This document shows, one piece after another, positions 1 through 7,913 of a stretch of DNA of 34,169 nt (position 1 is the stretch's first letter; every line of letters begins with the position of its first letter). The notes beneath the pieces were generated by a model. It saw only the letters and a list, made by a program, of their open reading frames with translations, was not told the DNA's origin and did not search any database. The DNA comes from CAWUIO01 sp963922455 (GTDB taxonomy: Bacteria > Bacteroidota > Bacteroidia > Cytophagales > Microscillaceae): positions 1-34,169 of the forward strand of contig CAWUIO010000073.1 of the NCBI GenBank assembly GCA_963922455.1, read 5' to 3'. The position numbers and the translations under genes were made by a program.

Positions 1-162
1 CAAGGCATCGAGCAAGGCAAGGAGGAAGGAGTGGTAGGAGAAAAAGCCCAGACAGTACTCAGAATGAAAAAAGCCGGCTTCTCCACGGAGGATATTATGA
101 AAGCCACTGGGCTGAGCCAAGAGCAGATTGAGAAAATTGTTGAAAAAAATGGCTTGGGTTAA
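1..162 (+). CDS. C-terminal end of an Rpn-family (PD-(D/E)XK) nuclease/transposase-like protein, cut by the window edge
   Basis: Frame 1 is open from the first base and stops at 160-162, giving 53 residues. The visible part begins with a Gly/Glu/Gln/Lys-rich linker of the 'GKEEG' kind. It ends in a short helical tail where a 'MKKAGFSTEDIMKATGLS' segment is followed by 'QEQIEKI'. That combination, a charged linker followed by an 'I...TGLS.E.I..I' helix-turn-helix-like tail, is typical of the C-termini of Rpn/PD-(D/E)XK transposase-like proteins in Bacteroidota and cyanobacteria. The catalytic domain lies outside the window, so family membership is inferred from the tail alone. It is separated from the next gene by a hairpin terminator and is unlikely to be co-transcribed with it. 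Confidence 0.6.
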   Translation, partial: QGIEQGKEEGVVGEKAQTVLRMKKAGFSTEDIMKATGLSQEQIEKIVEKNGLG

Positions 163-268
163 AGCCTACTGAGGACGCTCTTGGCCCTTGTATAATTTAC
201 TAAATAACAAAATTTAAGAGTATTCCAAATATATCCCCCTTTTAAATTCTTTCTTTACCAAAAACAAG

Positions 269-317
269 GCAATTCTTCCCAACCAAAGCTTGGGAACCCC
301 AAAGAATTGCTATTTTT
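269..317 (+). terminator. Two-tier hairpin terminator after the partial nuclease gene
   Basis: A 9-bp outer stem (gcaattctt at 269-277 with aagaattgc at 302-310) encloses an inner 5-bp stem (278-282 with 290-294, 7-nt loop). A tattttt run follows at 311-317. It lies about 100 bp after the upstream stop codon and 70 bp before the next start. It probably isolates the conflict-system operon from the upstream gene. Confidence 0.6.
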
Positions 318-386
318 ATTGACCTAATCTAAACAAGCTTTTCACACAAGCCTAGACTTTTAGTTGAAGGGAAGAAAGGTGCTTTT

Positions 387-1508
387 ATGCGATCAGAACG
401 AGAAAAATACAAAGAGATCCGAGCCTTAATCGGCCAAGGAAAAACCGAAGATGCAGTCAATAAGTTAAGCGACTTACGATTGCCCTCCAGCGAACAAGAC
501 AAGCCCACTTTGTTTTCAGGTCGGTACAACACCTTAAAAAATGATAGAATTCTAGATATCCTAAACAGAAACGATTATGATAGCCGGCTAAGCCAGCTAA
601 ACATGAATATATTAAGCTGGATTAGCGAACTTGAAGGCCAAAACAATACCCAAGAAATCCCCCTTTTCCTGAAAGATTTCTGTGACCGGATAGAACAAGA
701 AATTGCCTTCTCCCAAATTTTTGAACAACGCAAAAAATCCCAAGATAAATTTCAATACTACCTTCTTTATTGTCCCGAAAGGCAATCGGATGTGGGACTT
801 TACCGAAGATTTGTACGAAAATTTATGAGTGACCCTCAAAGCAAGCTGCTTCCCGAGGACAAAATAATTTTTGTAAAAGCCTGTGATGTAAATTATCTCA
901 CTTCCCAACTGTTTGAAAAATTTTTTGGCTATGGTTCTAGTCCAGATAGCGACTCTCCCGATCCTATACTAAAATCTTTCTTGGAGTCTTACGGATCAAA
1001 AGATATCCCGACCTATATCGCTATCAAATTCAGCATCAAATACCACCTCTTCAAAACGTGCCAGCCTGCGGGTATTGAGCATTTAATGAAAAGTTTTATT
1101 AATCTTTTCTGTCAAGAAACTGTCCTCGAAAACAGGTACGAGCACGTCCGTTTTGTGTTTTTTTGGAGTTTGGGCTACCCTTCGGAAACTCAAGGGCAAA
1201 GCTCGTTTTTTTCCTCCTGGTTCAGGCCCAAGCCCAAAGACCACCTAAGTGAGATCCGCGAACAATTGAGTGTCCCAGAGGGATTTGACACCCTGCCCAA
1301 ACTGGAAAAAATAGAGTACCAAGATATTAAGAACTGGTTTCAGGAAACCTTCACCCAAATTGGACTAAGCAACATAAAAATCGAAAACTTACGGTTAGTA
1401 CTTTTTCCTGAGGAAAGGGCATATGATATGGACGAAGTAGAATACAGCCTAGAAAAGGCCATTTTAGATTATCCCAAACTACTCAAAGAACTGGAACAAG
1501 CAAGCTAA
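387..1508 (+). CDS. EAD11-type adaptor protein with a possible inactive STAND-like C-terminal domain
   Basis: This is a 373-residue soluble protein with no signal peptide or membrane segment. Residues 1-82 match Effector-Associated Domain 11: 'IRALIGQGKTEDAVNKL' followed by 'RYNTLKND' and two more helices. EADs are small helical adaptors that recruit partners in bacterial conflict and signalling systems. Residues ~95-373 are alpha/beta and resemble the inactive STAND (iSTAND) type. Strand 'YYLLYC' (124-129) is followed by 'PERQSDVGLYRRFV', where an active STAND protein would have a P-loop, but no GxxxxGK[ST] is present. The iSTAND label is an inference from this layout. It is first in an operon, 17 bp upstream of the MoxR ATPase gene, so it is probably the adaptor or output arm of that module. 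The start at 387 is supported by a purine-rich aagggaagaaagg upstream. Confidence 0.7.
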   Translation: MRSEREKYKEIRALIGQGKTEDAVNKLSDLRLPSSEQDKPTLFSGRYNTLKNDRILDILNRNDYDSRLSQLNMNILSWISELEGQNNTQEIPLFLKDFCDRIEQEIAFSQIFEQRKKSQDKFQYYLLYCPERQSDVGLYRRFVRKFMSDPQSKLLPEDKIIFVKACDVNYLTSQLFEKFFGYGSSPDSDSPDPILKSFLESYGSKDIPTYIAIKFSIKYHLFKTCQPAGIEHLMKSFINLFCQETVLENRYEHVRFVFFWSLGYPSETQGQSSFFSSWFRPKPKDHLSEIREQLSVPEGFDTLPKLEKIEYQDIKNWFQETFTQIGLSNIKIENLRLVLFPEERAYDMDEVEYSLEKAILDYPKLLKELEQAS

Positions 1509-1525
1509 GACAAAACCCTCAAACT

Positions 1526-2578
1526 ATGCACAAGCACTTTGAAATCCCCTCCGAACACTACGAAACAAAACCGTATGAAGCCAAGGAGAGTAATTATCTG
1601 CTTAGCCCCGAGCTATACAGAGCAGTTGAGCTAGCCATCCGTCTTCACAAACCTTTGCTGATCACAGGTGAACCCGGCACGGGCAAAACCCGCTTGGCCC
1701 ATAAACTTGCCCACGATCTAAACGAAGCCAATCAAGAGCATTTCTACCCTAAGCCGCTGATTTTCAATACCAAAACCACTTCACTGGCTACTGACCTCTT
1801 CTACACCTACGATGCGGTTCGGCATTTTCACGATGCGAATATTCGGAAGGCCGAAAACTCAGAAACTCCCCGTGTAGATACTGATGAACAAAAACCAGAA
1901 ACCGAAAGCCAAGAAGCCCCTCCTATAGCCAAGTATATCCATCTGCAAGCGCTCGGTAAGGCCATTGTCTTGAGCGATGAGGCTGGCGCGGAAAGTAAGC
2001 GCTATTTAGACCTTCCGGAGGAAAAGCCAAAAAGCTCGGTAGTGCTGATAGATGAGATTGACAAAGCTCCCCGGGATTTCCCCAATGATATTCTCAACGA
2101 ATTAGAAAACTATTGCTTTCAGATTAAAGAAGCCAACCTTGAAGTTACAAAAGGGAAGAAGCGGGGCATCATCATCATTCTGACGAGTAACTCCGAAAAA
2201 AGCTTGCCCGATGCCTTCTTACGTCGGGTAGTATTTTACCACATACCCTTTCCCCAGCCGGAGCAGCTGGTGAAAATAGTCAGAAGCCAATTAGAAACAC
2301 CTACTGGCTTCACCGAAGAAGAACTTATTGCTCATATTAAGCACCTAGTAGATCATTTTATGAAGATCCGTCAGGAGGCCGACCGAAAGCTCCCTGCCAC
2401 CGCAGAACTATTGGCTTGGGTACATTTTCTTAACCTGAAAGGCTTTTTCCGGACAGGCTTAGACCTTCAAAGACTCAACCGGGACGATAAAGAGGCCCTT
2501 CGGCAGAGCTACTCCCTACTGGCCAAAACCCGGGTAGACCTAGAAAGAATTCAAGAGCGGTTTACCAATCCTGAATAA
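1526..2578 (+). CDS. MoxR-family AAA+ ATPase
   Basis: A 350-residue AAA+ ATPase of the MoxR type, cytoplasmic. The N-terminal helix and 'KPLLITGEPGTGKT' carry Walker A (G48-T55). Walker B is 'VVLIDEID' (172-179), with sensor 1 at 'ILTSN' (218-222) and an arginine-finger motif 'FLRR' (231-234). Residues ~105-135 form a low-complexity acidic insertion (Glu/Pro/Thr). C-terminal residues ~245-350 give the helical lid. MoxR ATPases work with vWA-domain partners as chaperone-like remodelers of target complexes. Here the vWA-like partner is encoded 4 bp downstream, which strongly suggests translational coupling and a physical complex. The EAD11 gene ends 17 bp upstream. In NTP-dependent conflict systems this couple is proposed to set the activation threshold; that role is inferred here from family and context. 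Confidence 0.88.
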   Translation: MHKHFEIPSEHYETKPYEAKESNYLLSPELYRAVELAIRLHKPLLITGEPGTGKTRLAHKLAHDLNEANQEHFYPKPLIFNTKTTSLATDLFYTYDAVRHFHDANIRKAENSETPRVDTDEQKPETESQEAPPIAKYIHLQALGKAIVLSDEAGAESKRYLDLPEEKPKSSVVLIDEIDKAPRDFPNDILNELENYCFQIKEANLEVTKGKKRGIIIILTSNSEKSLPDAFLRRVVFYHIPFPQPEQLVKIVRSQLETPTGFTEEELIAHIKHLVDHFMKIRQEADRKLPATAELLAWVHFLNLKGFFRTGLDLQRLNRDDKEALRQSYSLLAKTRVDLERIQERFTNPE

Positions 2579-2582
2579 AGCC

Positions 2583-5500
2583 ATGGCCACTTCTGCTCTT
2601 CCCCTTAGCCCCTTTCTCAAAATACTTGAGCGGGAGGGTTTTAGCATTTCCCCTAGGGATTACATCCGGGTAGGGCAAGTGCTTGAGCAAGTAGGCCTTA
2701 GCGTAATCGATCATCCCGAAGAGATCAAGTTTTATCTTGCCCCTCTTTTGGCCAAATCGCCCGAGCAACAAAATCGTTTCTACCTTCTATTTGATACATA
2801 CTACCGTAAAGTTACGGATATGGATCATTTTGATGCCCCAGCCGATGATGATCTGGATTTGGACTTTAGCTCACACCATACTTATAAGGCGCAAAGGCTT
2901 ATACTGATTGCCTTGGCTTTCATATTGATTTTAGGGATAGGCTGGTGGCGGCTTCCAAACCGGCAGGGCCCCAAAATTGAGCCTCATCCTGTCCTAGAAG
3001 TACCCCCATCGGCTCGCCTAAGCACGGGTGAGGCCCTGCAATTTTGGAATACTAGCCCCAATCGATCTTCCTATCGGTTTGCCTGGAGTTTTGGAGATGG
3101 CACTGATACTCTTTTTACTTCCGATTCGGTGCTGACCCACTCCTACAGTCGTGCCGGATCCTACCCTGTAACGCTGCGACTTATTAATGCGCAAGGCCCT
3201 GATAGCCTGATACAAAAAATTATACGCATCGCCCCAGCCTGCCTCCCTCAACTGTCCATACAGGTCCTAAGCCAGAACCCGCTTCGGATGGGAGACAGCT
3301 TGCTTATTCAAAACCGCTCCATGTCTCCAAACGGGCAAGATCGGCTCTCCTTACATTGGGACTTTGGAGATGGTTCTCCTGGGCAAAACACCTCTGATTC
3401 GGTACTTCGCCATGCTTACCAAAGTCCCGGGCAATATACGGTCCAGGCCGAAAGCCGGGGGGCAGATTCCTGTAAAGCCCGCTTTACCCTTAACGTCACC
3501 GTGCAAAAACGGGAAGAAAAAGTTTTCTTACCGGTATTGGCTTTGGTATGGGATAAGGTACCAGACAAGATCTACCAAACCCTACCTTGGCTATGGTTAT
3601 ACCTTAGTCTGGGCATATTACTACTCGTTATTTTGGGGCAGTGGCTTTACTTTATGTACCGGAGTGGGTATTGGCTCAAAAAGGAAAAGCCGAATCACGA
3701 GCGGCCCTACTTTTTGAAGCTGCCCAATCAGGATGAGAAAATCGCCCTCCATGCTGATTGGCAAGGCCTGAGCTTGGGGCTGCGTCAGCGAGAAAAAGGA
3801 GAGAGGACTTTTCTAGATATCCCCGCTACAATCCATTCCAGCATTCGGGCGGGAGGCTTGGCCCAACTGCTCTACCGCAGCTCGAGCCGCCCCATAGAAT
3901 ACTTGGTTTTGATTGATCAAAAAGCCGATACCAGCACTTCGGCCCGCTTGTTTAGCTTTTTGGTAAAAAACCTGGTGCAGGAAGAAGTACTGATAGATTA
4001 CTTCTATTTTGACCGTGACCCTGCCCGCTTGTGGAACGAGGGCCGTAGCGAACAATTGCGCTTAGAAGACTTGAGCATCCGCTATCCTCAGCACCGCCTG
4101 ATCGTATTTAGCGATGGCCACGCCTGGATCAATACCCAAGATGCGCAATTGCACGGCCCTACCCGGGAGCGTTTAAGCCCTTGGCCTGTGAAGGCTCTGA
4201 TGACCCCTGTCCCGAGTACCCGATGGGGCTATGAAGAAAGCCGGCTTTATGAATTGTTCTTACTCTTACCCAGCAGTATGGAGGGGCAACTCTTATTGGT
4301 GGAATACTTGAAGCACCCGGAAAGGCCTAGCCTAGAGACGCTCAAAGAAAACCTAGGGCAGATTGTCCTTGACTCCCAAAACCCAGAAGACCTTTTTCCG
4401 GACTTTAAAAACCCAGAAGGGCTGCAGAAGTACCTGGGAGAGACTCTCTACGCCTGGGTATGTGCCCTGGCCCTTCTGCCCGAACCGGAGTGGGAGATGA
4501 TCATTGCTATAGGGAAAGAACTGGAGACGCTCCCAGGTTTTGGGTTTCCCGAGGGGCAAAGTTTGCTTAGTATTGGGCATTTACGAATGCTAGCCCGCAT
4601 CCCCTGGCTCAACGAAGAGCAAGAACTCCCTACGGCTCTCCGTCGGCAACTTTTACAAGACTTAGAGAAGCCGGTCGAGCAAGTCGCCAGCCAGGCCATC
4701 TTGGAGGTGCTCAAGCATACGCATTGGCAAGAGGAGAAGCAAGGCTCCCTGGCCCGTCAAAAACGGAAAGGCCTCATGCTTGCCCAAGTAGCCCGTTTAA
4801 AGCCCAATAATCCAGGCATTCGGCGGGAGCTCAAGCGTCTCTGGCGGAGCAAACTACTCCAAGACGAACTCCTTGAGGAGGAGCTAAGCCAAAAGTACGA
4901 CCATCTCCCCCCCCAAGCTTATTGGAGCAGCTTTATAGTGATAGGCCTGAGTACACTGCTCCTTTGGTTTAGTCACGGGCTGGACGTAAATAACCCCCTG
5001 AGCCAATATTTACAAATAGACCAGCGATTGAAAAAGTGGGGACTGGTATTGCCTGAATATAGCCAGAAAGACAGTGCCCGGATCTACAATAATAGGGGGG
5101 TAGATGCCTATAATCGGCTAGCTCCCGATAGCGCCCGTATTTTTCTGAATAAAGCCCTCCGTTTGGACTCGGGTTATCAAAAACCTCGGGAAAATTTAGC
5201 GAGGATGGAGTACAATCAAGGCCTGGATTTGTACAATCAAGACTATTTTGAAGAAGCCATCCCCTTCTTTACACAGGCTTTACAAGAACCAAGTCCTTTT
5301 GTGATGGATACCATAAGCCTATCAAATGACCTCAAAAACCCTATTATTTCCGCCCAATTGATCAACCGAAGCACGCTTAGCATCAATCGGGAAATTGGAG
5401 ATACCACGATGATCCTGCCAAATGAAACCCTAAGTAGACAGGTTGAAGTCTTAAACGCTAATCAAGTCCTTGTCCGAAGCTTGCTGAGACCTCTTGAACC

Positions 5501-7301
5501 ATCCTGGCTAGCCTTCCAAGACAGTTTAAACTGTGACCTGCTGCACGCGCTGGGCCTTTCTTACTTTTTTACCGGAGACACCAGCACGGCCCGCTTTTAT
5601 GCCAATGGTATACAAAACCTACTTCCTGGCTACTTTGCCCCCCTCAAAGACGACCTCCTGGCCCGCCTAGATAATACTGCCCCGGTTTTGCTGAATTATC
5701 CTGAGATGGTGCGGGTGCCGGGAGGCACTTTTAATATGGGCTATGCCTCAGCCAACGTAGATGAAAGGCCCGTGCACCCGGTGAGCCTGAGCGATTTTGA
5801 ACTCTCGAAGCAGGAGCTAAGTGTAGGCCAGTACCGGGCTTATTTGGAAGATACCGAGCAAACACTGCCCGAAGCCCCCGACTGGGGCTGGCAGGATGAG
5901 CTACCGATGGTAAACCTCTCTTGGTACGAGGCCGCCCGCTATTGTAATTGGTTGAGCGTCAAACAGGGCTATGCTCCCTATTATCGCCTGGCTGCCGGGG
6001 AGCAAGTGGGCTACCAAAGCAGCGCCAATGGCTACCGCTTGCCTAGTGAGGCCCAGTGGGAGTTTGCCGCCCGGGGAGGAAATTTGGAAAAACAAGCCGG
6101 CTATCTGTACAGTGGCAGCAATGTACCCGAAGAAGTGGCTTGGATAAAAGCAAACGCGGGCCTGAGGCCTCAGCCCCTTGGCCAAAAAGCGGCCAATGCC
6201 CTGGGCTTTCAAGATATGACGGGTAATGTCTGGGAGTGGTGTGAAGACCACTATGCAAAATACCCCAGCCAACTCCAAAAGGACCCCCTAAAGCATACTG
6301 GGGTAAACCGCATCATCCGGGGCGGAAGTTGGAACGACAAGCCGGCCAACTGCCGGGTCAGTAACCGGGATAACCTTCCTCCCGAAAATAGGTACCAAAC
6401 CCTAGGCTTGCGGGTCGCCCGCCCCTTGCAGCCACTTGGACCTCCTCCTCCTGCCCCCGTTTCGGTACCAGAGGTGCCCCCCGACTTGGTCTGGGTACCC
6501 GGCGGTACGTTCCGGATGGGAAGCGAAGATGAGCGTGATTATCGGGCAAGCCCTGTGCATGATGTCACCCTAAGCAACTACTATATTGGGAAAACAGAAG
6601 TGACCGTGGCCGACTTTGCCCGCTTTGTAGAAGAAACCGCCTACCAAAGCACGGCCGACCTCGAGGGCGGGAGCTACGTCTGGACTGGCTCCAATTATGA
6701 AAAGCAAGCGGGGGTCAATTGGCGCTGCGATGCGCAGGGCAAGCCGCGGCCCCTGGCTGAATACAATCACCCGGTGATCCATGTAAGTTGGTTAGATGCG
6801 GCCCATTATTGCAATTGGCGGAGCCAAAAAGAGGGCTATGCCCCTTATTATCTTATTGATAAAGAAAACCGAGTAGGCTATCAAAGCCTGTCTAATGGCT
6901 ACCGCTTGCCCAGTGAGGCGCAGTGGGAGTTTGCCGCCCGGGGCGGCCCGGGCGGAATAGCCCAAAACTACATCTACAGCGGCGGGAATGGCCTGGATAC
7001 CCTGGGCTGGTATGAAGACAACTCTAGCGGGCAAACCCAGCCGGTGGCCCAGAAAGCCCCCAATCTTCTGGGACTTTATGACATGAGCGGTAATGTTTGG
7101 GAGTGGTGTGATGACTGGTTTGCCAGCTACTCCCCCGAGGCCCAGACCAATCCTATATATCTACAGGGAGGTGATTTCCGTGTCCTCCGGGGTGGCAGTT
7201 GGGACAGCTTTGCGCCTAGCTGCCGTGTTGCCGTTCGCGAGCTCGACGATCCCGATGACCGGTACAGCGTCATTGGGTTTCGCCTCTCCAGGACGCCTTA
7301 A
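2583..7301 (+). CDS. Multi-pass DGR target protein: CoxE-like N-terminus, PKD x2, vWA-like, TPR-like, two FGE/C-type-lectin-fold domains, last one hypervariable
   Basis: A 1572-residue protein. Domains: residues 1-75, a helical region resembling the N-terminus of CoxE-type vWA proteins; TM1 ~104-122; two PKD domains ~135-216 and ~222-306 ('FGDG' at 170 and 261); TM2 ~334-357 followed by a Lys/Arg-rich stop; a vWA-like domain ~385-560, with a strand ending in D445 and 'SDG' at 510-512, but K447 and D449 where DxSxS would have serines; a helical region ~560-777; TM3 ~780-797; TPR-like repeats ~830-900; FGE-sulfatase domains ~1040-1282 and ~1301-1572, each with 'PGGTF', 'RLPSEAQWEFAARGG', 'GNVWEWC' and 'RGGSW'. 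Predicted topology puts vWA in the cytoplasm, near MoxR, and PKD and FGE domains outside. The final ~40 codons are the VR. Whether the FGE domains are enzymatic or simply ligand-binding cannot be told; binding is typical of DGR targets. Confidence 0.88.
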   Translation: MATSALPLSPFLKILEREGFSISPRDYIRVGQVLEQVGLSVIDHPEEIKFYLAPLLAKSPEQQNRFYLLFDTYYRKVTDMDHFDAPADDDLDLDFSSHHTYKAQRLILIALAFILILGIGWWRLPNRQGPKIEPHPVLEVPPSARLSTGEALQFWNTSPNRSSYRFAWSFGDGTDTLFTSDSVLTHSYSRAGSYPVTLRLINAQGPDSLIQKIIRIAPACLPQLSIQVLSQNPLRMGDSLLIQNRSMSPNGQDRLSLHWDFGDGSPGQNTSDSVLRHAYQSPGQYTVQAESRGADSCKARFTLNVTVQKREEKVFLPVLALVWDKVPDKIYQTLPWLWLYLSLGILLLVILGQWLYFMYRSGYWLKKEKPNHERPYFLKLPNQDEKIALHADWQGLSLGLRQREKGERTFLDIPATIHSSIRAGGLAQLLYRSSSRPIEYLVLIDQKADTSTSARLFSFLVKNLVQEEVLIDYFYFDRDPARLWNEGRSEQLRLEDLSIRYPQHRLIVFSDGHAWINTQDAQLHGPTRERLSPWPVKALMTPVPSTRWGYEESRLYELFLLLPSSMEGQLLLVEYLKHPERPSLETLKENLGQIVLDSQNPEDLFPDFKNPEGLQKYLGETLYAWVCALALLPEPEWEMIIAIGKELETLPGFGFPEGQSLLSIGHLRMLARIPWLNEEQELPTALRRQLLQDLEKPVEQVASQAILEVLKHTHWQEEKQGSLARQKRKGLMLAQVARLKPNNPGIRRELKRLWRSKLLQDELLEEELSQKYDHLPPQAYWSSFIVIGLSTLLLWFSHGLDVNNPLSQYLQIDQRLKKWGLVLPEYSQKDSARIYNNRGVDAYNRLAPDSARIFLNKALRLDSGYQKPRENLARMEYNQGLDLYNQDYFEEAIPFFTQALQEPSPFVMDTISLSNDLKNPIISAQLINRSTLSINREIGDTTMILPNETLSRQVEVLNANQVLVRSLLRPLEPSWLAFQDSLNCDLLHALGLSYFFTGDTSTARFYANGIQNLLPGYFAPLKDDLLARLDNTAPVLLNYPEMVRVPGGTFNMGYASANVDERPVHPVSLSDFELSKQELSVGQYRAYLEDTEQTLPEAPDWGWQDELPMVNLSWYEAARYCNWLSVKQGYAPYYRLAAGEQVGYQSSANGYRLPSEAQWEFAARGGNLEKQAGYLYSGSNVPEEVAWIKANAGLRPQPLGQKAANALGFQDMTGNVWEWCEDHYAKYPSQLQKDPLKHTGVNRIIRGGSWNDKPANCRVSNRDNLPPENRYQTLGLRVARPLQPLGPPPPAPVSVPEVPPDLVWVPGGTFRMGSEDERDYRASPVHDVTLSNYYIGKTEVTVADFARFVEETAYQSTADLEGGSYVWTGSNYEKQAGVNWRCDAQGKPRPLAEYNHPVIHVSWLDAAHYCNWRSQKEGYAPYYLIDKENRVGYQSLSNGYRLPSEAQWEFAARGGPGGIAQNYIYSGGNGLDTLGWYEDNSSGQTQPVAQKAPNLLGLYDMSGNVWEWCDDWFASYSPEAQTNPIYLQGGDFRVLRGGSWDSFAPSCRVAVRELDDPDDRYSVIGFRLSRTP
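7167..7290 (+). repeat. DGR variable repeat (VR) in the last FGE domain
   Basis: Aligns gap-free with the TR at 9376-9499 (offset 2209). Within 7170-7290 there are 16 differences and all fall on TR adenines (30 adenines in that stretch, 14 unchanged). TR cytosines, guanines and thymines are all conserved. Two more A-to-G differences lie at 7167-7168. Twelve codons are changed from Asn or Lys in the TR: F1532, S1542, F1543, S1546, V1551, E1553, D1555, D1556, D1559, Y1561, S1562, V1563. The 3' 20 bp (7271-7290) are identical and encode the invariant 'IGFRLS', the expected position of the initiation-of-mutagenic-homology element. Similarity breaks down at 7291, 9 bp before the stop codon. Confidence 0.97.
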
Positions 7302-7356
7302 ATTGTATTTTTCTTACATTATTACCTTTGGCCGCCCAAAAACGGCAGCTTAAGAT

Positions 7357-7386
7357 CTTCGATATATCGGAACGGATATATCGAAG
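7357..7386. repeat. Perfect 12-bp palindrome with 6-nt loop downstream of VR
   Basis: Arm cttcgatatatc (7357-7368) pairs perfectly with gatatatcgaag (7375-7386) across the loop ggaacg. It starts 56 bp after the target stop and 67 bp after the VR. No T-run follows, so a standard intrinsic terminator is not supported. DGR targets often have an inverted repeat just downstream of VR that can extrude as a hairpin or cruciform and aid retrohoming; this is a candidate for that, somewhat further away than in the Bordetella phage example. Confidence 0.6.
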
Positions 7387-7472
7387 CATATAAATGACAT
7401 GATATATCTACTACTTGCTTGTAATATACAGGAAGCTTGGCAGTATATATATAAAATTGTATTCCAATATAT

Positions 7473-7913
7473 ATGCAAGTGAAGATTATCACCCTGGCCT
7501 TTGACGAGAAATTGGGGGTATTTGATGAGGTTCCTTTGGAAGAGTTTTGTCGGGACAAGTTGGTGCGGGACGTGAAGGCGCGCTTCTTGTTAATGGATGG
7601 GCGGCCCTACTGGTCTTTGGCCCTGGTTTATGAACCCCAAGGTGTTCAAAAAGGGCAAAATCCTGAGCTGGACAGTACGCAAAAGGCTTTGTTCATGGAG
7701 TTGAAGTCTTGGCGCAAGAGAAAGGCCCAGCAAGAGGGTTACCCGGTATACCTAGTAGCTACCAATGCCCAGCTGATCCAAATGATCTTGGGCAAGTTTG
7801 ACAGCGTGGCTGGCCTGAGCAATGTGAAAGGTTATGGCAAGGCTAAAATTGGCAAATACGGAGAGGAAATAATTACTTTGTTACAAGATTTTTATAAAAA
7901 ACATGGCACTTAA
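7473..7913 (+). CDS. HRDC-domain DGR accessory protein
   Basis: 146 residues, soluble. Residues ~74-140 form a helicase-and-RNaseD C-terminal (HRDC) domain: 'LKSWRKRKAQQEGYPVYLV', then an 'NAQLIQMI' helix, then 'VKGYGKAKIGKYGEEII'. That is the usual order of WR...A...G.P.Y, L..I, and G.G..K...YG. HRDC domains bind nucleic acid in RecQ and RNase D. Stand-alone HRDC genes are a recognised accessory in some bacterial DGRs. The N-terminal ~60 residues form a small beta-rich extension of unknown role. The gene overlaps avd by 11 bp and lies 171 bp after the target gene, the gap holding the palindrome and AT-rich DNA where an internal promoter could sit. A role with the reverse transcriptase or template RNA is inferred from context. 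Confidence 0.85.
   Translation: MQVKIITLAFDEKLGVFDEVPLEEFCRDKLVRDVKARFLLMDGRPYWSLALVYEPQGVQKGQNPELDSTQKALFMELKSWRKRKAQQEGYPVYLVATNAQLIQMILGKFDSVAGLSNVKGYGKAKIGKYGEEIITLLQDFYKKHGT

Noticed and set aside
6249..6420. Second VR at the end of the first FGE domain
   Set aside because: It shares protein motifs with TR but differs at many non-adenine positions and lacks the identical 3' segment, so it is a paralogous domain rather than a DGR recipient.
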